NCBI RefSeq assembly: GCF_023898315.1
Contig: NC_064621.1
Span: 538,801,383-538,865,382, forward strand
DNA length: 64,000 nt
DNA from: Schistocerca nitens
Lineage: Eukaryota; Arthropoda; Insecta; Orthoptera; Acrididae
Direction of reading: 5' to 3'
Shown here piece by piece: positions 10,071-20,850 of the stretch (within the stretch, counting starts at the first letter, position 1; every line of letters begins with the position of its first letter). The notes beneath the pieces are model-generated. The model saw only the letters and a list, made by a program, of their open reading frames with translations, made no database searches and was not told the origin of the DNA. The translations under genes and the position numbers were made by a program.

Positions 10071-10797
10071 TATGAATCTCTGATTCCTCGTCATCATTTG
10101 GCTCATGAATAACATCGGCCATTCCTATCCCGTATCGTTACTGATGACGAGAAATGGTGACTTTATGCTAAAGTAAGAAAAATAAAGGAATGGTTGAACC
10201 CAAACAAAGCAGCAACTCTCCGTACAACCGTACAAAGACCTGTTCGTATCCACAAAAGATAATCTTACTTATCTGTTGGAACAGCGACGGTGTTGTCCAT
10301 TACGAACGGCTTCACCGAGACGTAACCACCACGGCTGAAATTTATTATCAACGACTGTGACATATTGCAGATGCAGTCGAGGAGCAACGACCAGGAAGAC
10401 TACGTGAAACGATGCCACTCCACGGTAATTCCCGTCTGCATTCTGCTAGAAGGACAAAAAGCGCTGTAGAGGAGTTGATTTGGGAAGTAATTCTACAATC
10501 ACCTTATTCACTTGATGTTGCGCCCTCCGTTTTTCACCTTTTCCGGTCTCTACCGAATAGCCTTCAAGGAACTTTCTTTCCCGATGAAAATGCGATCCGA
10601 ACATGGCTCGACTAGCTCTTCGCCTCAAAACCACGTGATTTCCACAGTCGCGGAATGAAAAAGTTACACTAGAGTTCGCAGACTGATGTAAATAGTGAAG
10701 GAGAATATGTTATTGATGCCTAAATTCTCTGTTGTGTCTGTGTGTTATATTTATTAAACTTGTGGGAAAACGTTACGAACTTATGCACCAGCCTAAT

Positions 10798-11433
10798 AGA
10801 AACAATTTTGTAAAATGTGATCTTAAGTTTTCTCGGCGAATCCACAGGTTGTATTACTCTCGTGTGTCCTGCCGGGTGCATTAGTTTACGTAACACGATA
10901 TTTCGACAGCGTACCTTGCCATGATCTTCAAGTGATACCTGTAGAATGAGCTTCTTCGCTTACTTTCCGGCCGCAAGCTGCGTCCGGTAGAATGGGGTGG
11001 GGGGCCGAAGGTACCATTAAATGTGTTTTATGTCCACCTCCGATAACACATGCGCTAGTAGCGACGGCAAGGAATGACGCTACGAACCAGGTGTCTGCTG
11101 TATTCCATGCAAATGCAGTAAGTAATACATCGGTTATACTAGGCGGAAAGTCGATGAAAGGTGCCAGGAGCACAGGATAAACACCGAACCAAGAAAATCT
11201 GCGGTTGCGGATCACTGCATAGCAACAGGGGACTCAATGGTACACGAACAAACCGAAGTGCCAAGACAGATATCGTTGTATTGAGACTGTGGTCTGAGTG
11301 AGGTTGTTCATATACGAGTGCCTGACGACATGACCAACAGAGACTGAGCCTTATTCTCAGTAAACAGTGAGATCCAGCGCTCAGTCAACTGAAGTCACAA
11401 CGTCAGTCGACAATGACATCCGCGACCAACGTG
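10798..11433. other. Unassigned stretch
   Basis: No motif or repeat is recognised. Opposed short frames at 10928-11215 cover the same bases on both strands and carry no known domain. Confidence 0.4.
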
Positions 11434-11689
11434 AGCGGCAGATGCACCGAGGGACCGCGAGGACGACGGTTCAAATCCCCGTCCGGCAATCCAGATTTAG
11501 GTTTTCCGTGATCTAATTTCGCGCATCATATTAGATATTCCGCGAAATCCTGCAACTGTATCATTCATGACTTAAATAATGAAAACTTCCCTGGTTACTT
11601 ACTTTGTCTGCTTAGCACAACGCATTTCGAGAATTTATTCTAATTTTCAACTGCATTTGTGCATCTGTTTAGACGAATATGTTTGGTGA

Positions 11690-11882
11690 TCAGAATGAGA
11701 TTTTCACTCTGCAGCGGAGTGTGCGCTGATGTGAAACTTCCTGGCAGATTAAAACTGTGTGCCCGACCGAGACTCGAACTCGGGACCTTTGCCTTTCGCG
11801 GGCAAGTGCTAGAGTGGTAGAGCACTTGCCCGCGAAAGGGAAAGGTCCCGAGTTCGAGTCTCGGTCGGGCACACAGTTTTAA
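11690..11882. repeat. Head-to-head tRNA-like palindrome (SINE-D)
   Basis: Positions 11757-11810 are almost the exact inverse complement of 11819-11872, with an 8-bp centre. Each arm carries the tRNA-like 3' half: TAGAGCACTTGCCCGCGAAA then GAGTTCGAGTCTCGGTCGGG. The left arm continues outward into the longer SINE body (ACTCTGCAGCGGAGTGTGCG). The right arm stops soon after CACACAGTTTTAA. It is an inverted dimer, not a cellular tRNA gene. Confidence 0.85.
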
Positions 11883-11931
11883 ACTGCAAGGTAATTTCAT
11901 GTTTGGTGATGTTTTTATGTGTGATTTTATG

Positions 11932-12121
11932 CCTCTCTTGCGTCTTTTCGAAGTTGCAAGGTATTGTGCCTCCTCCATTACACAAAATATTACACAAACG
12001 CAAATCATCGCTTACACTGTTTGTATACCTAAGCAAACAGTTTAAGTGATGATTTGCGTATGTGTGATATTCTGCCTAATGGAGAAGGGACAATACTTCG
12101 TAACTTCGAAAAGACGTTAAG
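11932..12121. repeat. Second imperfect palindrome, arms about 90 bp
   Basis: CTTTTCGAAGTTGCAAGGTA, CCTCCATTACACAAAAT and GCAAATCATCGCTTACACTG on the left are mirrored by the complements of GCAAACAGTTTAAGTGATGA, CTAATGGAGAAGGGAC and ACTTCGTAACTTCGAAAAG on the right, around a centre near 12031. This suggests a fold-back or MITE-like element. Confidence 0.75.
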
Positions 12122-12305
12122 CAGCAAAAAATAAGCAACCGGTGCAATTTTCATTATTTAAGTGATTTACCTAAATCACTTAATGCCGGGATGGTTCCTC
12201 TGAAAGGGTACGGCCGACTTCCTTCGAAATCGTTCCCTGATCCGAGCTTGTGCTCCGCCTCTGCTGACCTCGTTGTTGGCGGGACGCTGAACGTTGACCT
12301 TTCTT

Positions 12306-13003
12306 CCCTCCTTTCAGTGAGGGATCGGAGTACGCGTCCAGCGTTTGACGATTGCGTCCCCCCACCACCCTACCCGACGCGATGTGCAGCCAGGCAGGAG
12401 GGGAGGACTGGGTGGAGATAAGGGTCTAAAGGAGTACAGACGCTCATTATACAGTCATCACCTGAAGATTACGGCAAGGTACTATGTCGAAGCATCGAAA
12501 TATGTGAACGACTGCATCCAGCTGGACACCTCTGAGCAGTACAAAGAATTGTGTTATAGCTTGATTTACCTACACAATTTACACAAGGTGCTACGTTCAC
12601 AGTTTGTTGAAATGACGTCTCCCAGCTTCAATGTAGGCACAGCACAGTTTTGTCATACTTACTGAGACAACCCCAGTATTTAAATAATATCTTCTGGTGA
12701 TTTGCATCGCCTTTTGTTTCTTTTCAGGTATTTTCTTGAAAAAATGGTCTGTTTCAGGAGGAATCCATATATATTACAAAAATTTTGGTATGTATGTTGC
12801 ACAAATTTAAGTACGTTTGACTGTATGGATGGATGGATGTTCCACAAACGTATGTATATACCCTTGTATGTATGTATGTTCGTTTGTTCCAAATCTTTTC
12901 GTAAACCACTGGACTGATTTCAACCAGACTAGCTGCACGTATCTCTTACTCTTAGGCAAAAATCACTGTTGGGGTAAGGCCCAACTGCCTATCACAGTTC
13001 AGG
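12306..13003. other. Unassigned stretch with a short TATG-rich patch
   Basis: A GGATGGATGGATG/TATGTATGTATG patch lies at about 12825-12882. Nothing else is recognised. Confidence 0.4.
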
Positions 13004-13615
13004 AGATATGACGTCATAAACAATGAGATGCGCGAAAAACTACTGCAAAAAATGGCTCTGAGCACTATGGGACTTTACATCGGAGGTCATCAGTCCCCTA
13101 GACTTCTTAAACCTAACTAACCTAAGGACATCACACACATCCATGCCCGAAGCAGGATTCGAACCTGCGACCGTAGCAGCAGTGCGGTTCCGGACTGAAG
13201 CGCCTAGAAGCGTTCGGCCACAGCGGCCGGCAAAAGCTACTGCATCATGCATGATGTATAAATGTATTACTTCTGTGCTACAAACTGTATTCGCAATAAA
13301 TTTCGCAGGCAGTATTCGCATATGCCGCTAAATACACCTACAACAGCATATCATGATGCCACACACAGTAAATGAGATATGACGTCATAAACACTGAGAT
13401 GCGTGAAAAACTGCTGCATTCTGCATGGTGTTTAATTAACTATTTTTTCTACTAAATCTATTCGCAAAACATTTTGCAGCCAGTATCCACAAATGCCGCT
13501 GAATATAGCTACAAAATTATATCACTGTGTGACACATAGATCTCAGAAGTTACGACGTCAAAAACACTGAGATATGTGAAAAATGTCGCACCATTCATGA
13601 AGTTTTTATGCATTT
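13004..13615 (+). repeat. Degenerate tandem repeat, unit about 175-190 bp, three copies
   Basis: GAGATATGACGTCATAAACA followed by an ACTGCAT-type block recurs at about 13004, 13373 and 13548 (third copy TTACGACGTCAAAAACACTG). Between them TTCGCAATAAATTTCGCAGG/CAGTATTCGCATATGCCGCT recurs as TTCGCAAAACATTTTGCAGC/CAGTATCCACAAATGCCGCT. Copy 1 is lengthened by a SINE. Confidence 0.75.
13048..13231 (-). repeat. SINE-A copy inside the tandem repeat
   Basis: The duplication is AAAAACTACTGCA (13035-13047) against AAAAGCTACTGCA (13232-13244). The poly-A-like side abuts TTTTTTGCAG in the minus sense. Confidence 0.92.
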
Positions 13616-15947
13616 ATTCTTTACTACTCAGGCATTCCAACAGTCGAGTTAACTTAAGAAAGTTACTGACAGCTGGCAGCGCTTTTGACAGCTTTCAACT
13701 GCGAAGCGCAAACGGAGCTATGAATAGCCGTTGCCATAGAGACATTCACAAAATCGCCGGGAGTACAGAAACTGTCAGGGATCACGTTTCTTAATATGGA
13801 TACTGCTCTTATACTTCACGCATATTTATTTATACTGTTGTTTCATAATTTCAAAGGTGTTTATGTGAATACATTGAAATGATTTTTTTTCGATACTTCA
13901 TTACAAACACAGGTTTCGTTTCTGATAGAAAATTGTCAAAGTGAATATCCGGGAAGTTCCAGATTTGTCAGCTAGTAGGAAGTGGTAGTACAGATTAACA
14001 CAAAATAAAACATTTCAATTTTTATTGGTTACAGAGATACAGCTGATTGCAGAAATAACTTTTCATTTCACGTTTTGCTACTTCAGTTACTATGGATTTA
14101 TTTATCGACTGGTAACTTTGTTTTCAAGTTAATGTCTGAATTCGTGCTTGAGTTCACATTACTGAATTTCTCTAATTGTGACTGTTGTTTGTTGGCGAAT
14201 TATAATGTATTGCTTTATAATAGTGCACGTAATAAGTACAAATGCTGAGTATGTCTACATGGTGCACACTGAGGTGACGAAAGGCATGGGGTGTATATAT
14301 AACACCCCACCCATCACTTATCTGGTTTTGGTGTGTGTTCACCCCAGGTAATTGACTAACAGATCAACAGAGAGTGCAAAACTGCCACAATGTCGGATAA
14401 CGCAAGGAAAGTAATAAGGCCCTGTGACTCCTAATTGAACTGTGGTGGCAGTGTTGACATTAATTGATTCAGAATTGATCCCTTTTAATTAAAAAGGGGT
14501 GCACATTAATGTTATATTCAGCTACTGAACACCACATGCAAATGTTGAACATAAAATTAATTAAGAAAGTGACTTGGGATTTCAACTACTTGATTGAAAA
14601 CAGATACAGTCAATTAGCACAGATTTATTTTAACTCACGACCTTCAATCATCACATTACATGACTCTCCTAACAGGCAGTGGTAATAAATTGCGTTTGCG
14701 TCGAGTAAAGAGCGATAAATCAAAAGTAATTCCTATCGACTGACCCAGGCGTAATGCGAAGTGTGAGGAGAATTCTACAATACACAGCCCATGAAACCCT
14801 CATGGAAATCTTGCCGACTTGATCCAACAAATTAATCACTGGCCAGACCAGGCGCAATATCACCGAATTCAGTGTGGCGGAGCGGTGTCGTTGTGCGGAC
14901 ATCAGCCGACCTCGTGGTACTACAAGGCTGCGCTTGTCTATTCACTCCTAGCTATCTTGCTCAGTACATAGCTGAACCAAAACTTTCTATCTCCAAGCTC
15001 AGTCGTTCCGTTTGCCAAGTCCTAAACTGCAGAGATGCTCACTCTTTCTCAGGCAAGCTGAGTAAAGAACGCCACGTCCGCACGCTAGGCAAGCTGGGAA
15101 CAGAAGACCTTTACAGAGACTTCTCCCAGTCCGCTCTTCGCCTCGGTTTCCCCTCCAGCAAAATCATTTACGCCAATTGCAGTGCAAGTCGCATTAATTA
15201 TGCATCGCTTCCCAGCGCCGACCAATGCCTGCTCTGGGAAGTGAACAAATTCCCACAAAATTTCCCTTCCTCTCAACTTCTGCTATTTAGCTCCTCCCAG
15301 GCCACCCATCAAGGTTAGCGTCTGCACAAACACCAATTTTTCCTGAATTCTGATTCCCAGGAGAGTACTTCAAATTCCTTGGTCCTACGTTCCCATTGGA
15401 GGCCGGCGTATTTCATTCTGTCGCTCTTCACCTAATTTACTTCAGACTCTGCGGACCGTGAATTCAGCACAAAGTTGCTTTAGTCACGAACACGCATATT
15501 TTGACCTCTGTTGACTGCTCCACCGTAGCTTTGCACGGCTTTCTCGCATGTTTCACTCAAAACGGGACGACGGACAGTTATCAACAGGCGTACAAGTTCT
15601 CCATCTGCTTCCCGGTACACCAGCATGGAGCCGCGGTCAACCACCCACTCACTGTCACTCATCTTAAGGTGGCTGGAGGCCTCACCCCGTTACCGCTTTC
15701 TCAGAGCTTGAGCCGCCATAAGCTGCCTATTGTCGCTTCCCTTAGCCGCTCCCCTGGCGGCCACGGTCAATTCTGAGTACTTCCCTGGGATAAACTAGCC
15801 TCTAGTAAATCAATGCGTTTCCACAAAGTTTTCATGTCGTGTGAACTACTTTAAAACCATCACCCGACATTAATTATTTCTATACATTCCTCTACAAGAT
15901 GCATTGTGCCTTGTCAGTCATTTTTGTTCAGCCCTACTGCTCGCTCA
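13616..15947. other. Unassigned 2.3 kb, with a GC-richer block at about 14870-15780
   Basis: At 14266 a CACTGAGGTGACGAAAGGCA motif resembles the terminal repeat of the mariner family at 61729, but no partner end or transposase follows. The block 14870-15780 has long overlapping frames on both strands without any known motif. Its base composition suggests an LTR or other repeat, but I see no ends. Confidence 0.4.
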
Positions 15948-17122
15948 ACGTGAGTTAGGTGATTTTTAATGACTTCATGTAAGGGGCATAGTAGTATCGC
16001 GCACACAAGGTATAAAAGAGCAGTGCACAGGCTGATCTGTCATTTGTACTCAGGTGACTCATGTGAACGGCTTTCCAACGTGATTATGGCCGCACCACGG
16101 GAATTAACAGGTTTTGAATGCAGAATAATAGTTGGATCTTGATGCATGGGACATTCCGTTTCTGAAATCCGTAGGGAATTCAATATTCCGAGATCCACAG
16201 TGTCAAGAGTGTGCTAACAACACCAAATTTCAGTCAGTATGTCTCACCACATACAACGCCATAGCCAACAGCCTTCACTTAATGACGGAGATTAGCGGCG
16301 TTTGGGTAGAGCAGTCTGTGCTAACAAACACGCAATACTGTGAGAGATAACAGCATAAATCAATGTGGGGTGTACGACGAACGTATCCGTTAGGATTGCG
16401 CAGCGAAATTTGTCGTTAATGGGCTATGGCAGCAGACGAATGACGCGAGTGTCTTTGTTAATAGCACGACATCGCTTGCAGCGCCACTCCTGGGCTCATG
16501 ATCGCTAGAAAGCAACTGCCTATTCAGATCAGCCCCGATTTCAGTTGGTAAGGGCTGATGGTAGGGCTTGAGTATGATGCAGACCCCACGAAGTTATCGA
16601 CCCAAGTTGTCAACAAGACACTGTGCAAGCTGGTGGCGGCTGCACAACAGTGTGGGCTGTGTTTACATGGAATGGACTGTATCCTCTGGTCCAACTGAAC
16701 CGATAATTGATTGAAAATGTTTGTGTTCGGTTACTTGGAGACTATTTGCAGCCATTAATGGATTTCATGTTCCCAAACAAATATGGGAATTTTTATAGAT
16801 GACACTGCGCCATGTCACCGGGACACATTTGTTCTCGAACATTCTGGGCAATTTGGGTGAATGATTGGGCCACCCAGATCGCCCGACCTGAGTCCCATCG
16901 AACATTTATGGGACATAATCGAGAGGTCAGTCCGTGCACGAAATCCTGCACCGCGCAACACTTACGCAATTGTGGACAGTTGTAAGCGCAGCATGGCTCA
17001 GTATTTCTGCAGGAGACTCCCAGCCACTTGTTGAGTCCATGCCACCTCAGGTTGCTGCACTACGCCAGGAGAAGGAGGTCCGATACAATATTAGGAGGTA
17101 TACTATGACTTTTGTCACCGTG
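15948..17122 (+). mobile_element. Tc1/mariner-type element, decayed
   Basis: The body shares long stretches with the copy at 61729-62808 (for example CATTTGTACTCAGGTGA, GAATTCAATATTCCGAGATC, GGGCTATGGCAGCAGACGA). The right end is ACTTTTGTCACCGTGCA and the left end near 15948 is eroded. The transposase is on the plus strand and is full of stops. A C-terminal block includes HLWDIIERSVRA in shifted frame and a GTTGCTGCACTACG tail. It is not functional. Confidence 0.8.
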
Positions 17123-17397
17123 CAAGAGGTACACAAACTAAGACTGCGATAGGGCGCCATCATCAGGCACAACTTCTAGCTGGGCATTCCTCAGCTCCAT
17201 GCTGTAGCCTCCAGATGTCGCTCACGAACAGGGACCTCTTTCTGCTTCCGTCCCACTTCCTCTGCCCTATTCACTACTTCCGCCGATAGTGCACCTACAG
17301 CCAAAATGGAACGGTATCAGTCGCGGACTACTTCACTTCCTCCTTGTACTGGTGGACACAGAAATTCTTCCGCAGAGAGGCACCAAAACGTGACAAG

Positions 17398-17398
<1 letters not shown>

Positions 17399-17462
<64 letters not shown>
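17399..17462. repeat. Compound (AC)n(AT)n microsatellite
   Basis: A run of CA dinucleotides passes directly into about 23 AT repeats. The peptide of alternating I and Y seen there is an artefact. Confidence 0.95.
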
Positions 17463-17466
<4 letters not shown>

Positions 17467-17588
17467 TGCTTCAGTGCCTGTCGTTAGTTAAGTCCAGTCC
17501 ATTGAATAATACCTTCCAACTTAGCAGTTTCTACTTACGGAGAACTTTGGCCAGTTTCAGAGTGTCTGTAAAGATTACAATCAGTAAT

Positions 17589-17999
17589 TATATATGACGG
17601 TAGTATCTGTTCCCGAAAGAACAGTTACCGTCGATGACCATGCAGCTTTGCTCGAAATGAAATGATAATTAAATAGACACCCTAGCTGCAAGCAGGCGTT
17701 GATACACTTCATTGGGGACATGTTGAAAATGTATGATGGGCAAACATCTATTAGACGCACTATGAATGTAGTGTTGTGGACATGTTGGGAATGTGGATCT
17801 CACAGGGAGCGTGCAAGGGGTAAGTCCCTGCAGACGCACTATCCTCTGTGCCCGCGGTGGATCAGATGGATAGAGCGTCTGCCATGTAAGCAGGAGATCC
17901 CGGGTTCGAGTCCCGGTCGGGGCACACGTTTTCAACATGTCCCCAATGAAGTGTATCAACGCCTGCTTGCAGCTAGGGTGTCTATTTAATTATCATTTC
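17589..17999 (+). repeat. tRNA-containing element with internal inverted repeat and 15-bp TSD
   Basis: ATTACAATCAGTAAT is exact at 17574-17588 and 18000-18014. Inside, about 70 bp (17661-17730) reappears inverted at 17933-18000 and brackets a tRNA-like block (17849-17928) with GGATAGAGCGTCTGCC and GGGTTCGAGTCCCGG. The would-be anticodon loop CATGTAA contains TGT (Thr-like) but has A at position 33. A further small hairpin (TCTGTTCCCGAAAGAACAG) lies at about 17606. I treat it as a SINE-like repeat rather than a working tRNA gene. Confidence 0.8.
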
Positions 18000-18014
18000 A
18001 TTACAATCAGTAAT

Positions 18015-18329
18015 ACTTGAAATATTACATACTGACAAGAAATAGCAAAGTTAGTCATATGTGATTGTATTAGCTTCAGGACATAAAGTGCCATGATCAG
18101 AGTTTACCAAAGTTAAGTGCCAGTTTTTAACACACTTCTAATAAATGCTATTTCTTATTTATTATTGTGTGGCCCCAACTTTGTTGTAGTGCCATAATAT
18201 TAGACATTTGTTTAATAATCGGCGTGTACAATCATCACTATTAAGACACTGTAACAGGGAAGCAGTTTCCTGCTACTGTGTGTATTTGGGCTGAATTAAA
18301 GAGTGGCTTTCAGTTATACATTCACAAGA

Positions 18330-18380
<51 letters not shown>

Positions 18381-18738
18381 AGTTCTGTAAAGGGAAGGTT
18401 GCTGCTGGTTGTAAAGAATACAGTAGTTGATTTCCTAGCCGTAAAGTAACAGATAAAAAAAATTACTCGTGCTTTCACTTAACTGTGTGAGAATGGTACT
18501 GTACCCCACAGTCGTATTTCATGTGAACGTGCAAATGAAGAAAGTATGGGTGAAATAGAAGATATTATTCAGTTGACAGAAAGCCACACAAAAAATGTCC
18601 ACATGTGTGTGTGTTTGACATATATGAATATGACGACATTATAAATACACTACCTCTGTCCATAGCATTTACAGCGGGTTCAAGAACTTCGAGGAGCAGA
18701 TGACAGTACATCAATGGAATTTTGTTGTTCGCTAATTT
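18015..18738. other. Unassigned stretch with a (TG)n microsatellite
   Basis: About 24 TG repeats occupy 18331-18379. The rest is AT-rich without features. Confidence 0.6.
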
Positions 18739-18948
18739 AAAAAAAAAAATGGTTCAAATGGCTCTGAGCACTATGGGACTCAACTTCTGAGGTCATTAGT
18801 CCCCTAGAACTTAGAACTACTTAAACCTAACTAACCTAAGGACATCACACACATCCATGCCCGAGGCAGGATTCGAACCTGCGACCGTAGCGGTCTCGCG
18901 GTTCCAGACTCCAGCGCCTAGAACCGCACGGCCACTTCGGCCGGCTCA
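18739..18948 (-). repeat. SINE-A copy
   Basis: CTAATTT flanks it on both sides (18732-18738 and 18949-18955). The left flank runs into a short A-rich tail. It is full length. Confidence 0.9.
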
Positions 18949-19006
18949 CTAATTTCAAATCACCAAGTAATTCCCTCAATACCGATTACTGAAAGTCATT
19001 TTCACT

Positions 19007-19530
19007 ACGTCTACATCGACATCTACATACAAGCCGACGTACGACATTTGACGGAGTGTACCCAATACCAGTACTAGTTATATCCTCTCCTATTTCACTC
19101 TCAAATAGAGCGAGGTAAAAACGGGTGTCTCAATGCCTCTGTATGAGACCCAGTATCGTACCTTCATGTTCCTTATGTGACATGTATGTTGGCGGCAGTA
19201 GAATAGTTCTGCTTTCAGCTTCAAATTTTCTCAATAATATTTCTCGAAAGGAACGGCGCCCCCCCCCCCTCCAGGGATTCCCATTCGAGTACCCGAAGCA
19301 CCTCCGGAACACTAGCGTGTCGTTCAAACCTACCAGTAACAAATCTAGCAGCCGGCCTCTGTATTGCTTCGATATCTTCCTTTGATCTGACCTGGCATGT
19401 ATCCCAAAAACCCGAGCAGTTTTAAAGAATAGGTCGCTCTAACGTCCTATATGCAGTCTCCTTTAAGGATAAACGACACTTTCCCATCTAATAACTTGAA
19501 GTCGACTGTTCGCCTTCTCTAGCACAATCC
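19007..19530 (-). repeat. 3' end of a LINE-type repeat, inverted
   Basis: In the minus sense it ends in a TAGATGT-type tail (complement of CTACATCGACATCTACATAC). The body includes GTTGGCGGCAGTAGAATAG and CCAGGGATTCCCATTCGAG on the plus strand, which I recognise as the antisense of a common orthopteran LINE 3' region. No coherent frame remains. Confidence 0.6.
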
Positions 19531-19536
19531 TCACTC

Positions 19537-20105
19537 GTGCCGATATTATTAACAACCATGACTCACAAAAACCCACATGCCTCTATGAAGGCACATTTTC
19601 AAGAATGCTTCTATGTAATTGTTTGGTGTGGTATCAAAGACAATCAGTTGATCAGGTCTGTTGTGTTGCCGCAGCGTCTTGCACGGCCCCGTTATCTCGA
19701 CTCTCCTGAAAACGAACTTCCAGCATTAGTAGAAGGAGGTCATTTGGCTACAAGGATAACTATTAACTTCCAACATAACGGAGACCCTGAAGATTTTGGT
19801 CGTCACATTGCACATCACATAAATCTACCATTCCCCAAAGATGGATCGGCAGAAACGGTCACTATGTTTGGCCACAAAGGCCTCCGGACCTTTCCACTTC
19901 AGATATTTACTTGTGGAGTTGTTGAAAGATAAAGTATACAAAAAAAGAGAATAAACACAAGAGAGAAATTGATCGTTCGGATTACGAATGGTGTCACCCT
20001 CATTTTTAAAAAATTCCAAAAAAAATCTCTGAAGAGCTCTGCTTGGTGTAGACAAGTGAATCCGAAATTCTACAGAAATAGTGCTAGAGTTCATGAAAAT
20101 CAACT
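19537..20105 (+). pseudogene. DD41D-like mariner-family transposase, central fragment
   Basis: Frame 1 reads FYVIVWCGIKDNQLIRS, RYLDSPENELPALVEG, ATRITINFQHNGDPEDFG. After a shift near 19840 it continues WIGRNGHYVWPQRPPDLSTSD and IYLW. The layout matches the minus-strand transposase at 41560-42480. The second catalytic Asp is Asn here (QHNG). The N-terminal third and the ends are missing. The frame open from 19537 is therefore a transposon remnant, not a host gene. Confidence 0.7.
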
Positions 20106-20172
20106 TTCAAATTAATCATTTGCCTTTGCTTAACACCTTCTGTGAATATTTGTTTGGGTTACAATCTAACAG

Positions 20173-20618
20173 CCGCGCGGAGTGGCTCCGCGGCTAGAGG
20201 CGCCATGTCACTGACTGCGCGAGTCCGCCCCCAGTAGCTGAATGGTCAGCGTGACGGATCGTCAATCCTCTGGACCCGGGTTCGATTCCCGGCTGGGTCG
20301 GGGAATTTTCTCCGCCCAGGGACTGGGTGTTGTGCTCTCCTCATCATCATCCTATCATCCTCATCGACTGCAGGTCGCCGAAGTGGCGTCAAATTGAAAG
20401 ACCGGTACCCGGCGAACGGTCTGTCCGACGGGGGGCCCTAGCCATACGATTAAATTAAATAAAACTGACTGCGGGGTTACTCCCGTCGGAGGTTCGAGTC
20501 CTCCCTCGTGCATGGGTGTGTGTTGTTCTTAGCATAAGTTAGTTTAAGTAGTGTGTAAGTATAGGGACCGATGACCTCGGCAGTTTGGTACCTTAGAAGT
20601 TCACACACACTTGACCAT
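20173..20618 (+). repeat. SINE-B, tRNA-derived, interrupted by another SINE
   Basis: The host halves are 20173-20219 and 20464-20618, with GGAGGTTCGAGTCCTCCCTC as the B-box region and a body ending TTCACACACACTTGA. The outer duplication ACAATCTAACAG (20161-20172 and 20619-20630) is exact over 12 bp. Confidence 0.9.
20220..20463 (+). repeat. Inner tRNA-derived SINE inserted into SINE-B
   Basis: It contains AGTAGCTGAATGGTCAGCGT and CCGGGTTCGATTCCCGGCTG as A- and B-box regions, and ends in ATTAAATTAAATAA. The duplication ACTGACTGCG (20210-20219 and 20464-20473) is exact. Confidence 0.92.
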
Positions 20619-20850
20619 ACAATCTAACAGATAGTTAAACTCAGCTGGCTCCATTCACCCATGAAGTCCAGAGCACCGTAGACGGAGGCATCCCGGTAGA
20701 TGCCATTTTTTTTATCAGTTTCGGTTGGCATTCCACACAGTTCCACACTCACGTTTAATGAATATTATATGATCTGACCGAGTAACGGACAAAATTTTTG
20801 ACTGGATCGACAGATTTAAAGGAAATTTTAGGAGTACCTCCACAGGAGTG

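Larger units (their letters stand above)
6700..10680 (+). pseudogene. Mariner transposase, three dispersed pieces
   Basis: Piece 1 (6700-6862) is the N-terminal domain: FRHILLFVFNSG, AAEAARNICAMYGDHTTGQ. Piece 2 (8412-8650) continues with DISDSPCSGRTMRFDEDR, LIHNHPRHCTRELDNVMN and STIVRHLHVMDNVQKS. Piece 3 (10071-10680) holds DDEKW (first catalytic region, DDEKWCLY in the family), KEWLNPNKAATLRTTVQRP, HGNSRLHSA and SPYSLDVAPSVFHLF. The second and third catalytic aspartates appear as Gly and Val, with 34 residues between them as in mariner. Frame breaks occur in piece 3. The gene is dead. Confidence 0.8.
6543..10797 (+). mobile_element. Fossil mariner (DD34D type) split by a LINE and a Tc1 element
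   Basis: The right end reads ATGCACCAGCCTAATA, the complement of a mariner-like TTAGGCTGGTGCAT terminus. The left end (CTAGTTGGTTTGGTTTGTAG at about 6542) is a decayed match to it. Mariner protein blocks lie in order at 6700-6862, 8412-8650 and 10071-10680, separated by two foreign inserts with clean target duplications. Adding the three pieces gives about 1.29 kb, the normal mariner length. Confidence 0.82.
11434..12305 (+). repeat. SINE-C, tRNA-derived, split by about 655 bp
   Basis: The first half (11434-11511) has GAGGACGACGGTTCAAATCC and TTTAGGTTTTCCGTGAT. The second half (12167-12305) resumes with GTGATTTACCTAAATCAC, ATGCCGGGATGGTTCC and ACGGCCGACTTCCTTC. The order and junction match a related copy at 20851, where the body is contiguous. 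The interruption (11512-12166) carries two palindromes listed separately. Confidence 0.6.

Noticed and set aside
14266..14300. CACTGAGGTGACGAAAGG resembling a mariner terminus
   Set aside because: No partner end or transposase follows within a sensible distance.
17849..17928. tRNA-Thr gene
   Set aside because: A33 in the anticodon loop, a mismatched stem and its place inside a repeat with target duplications indicate a SINE-type derivative.
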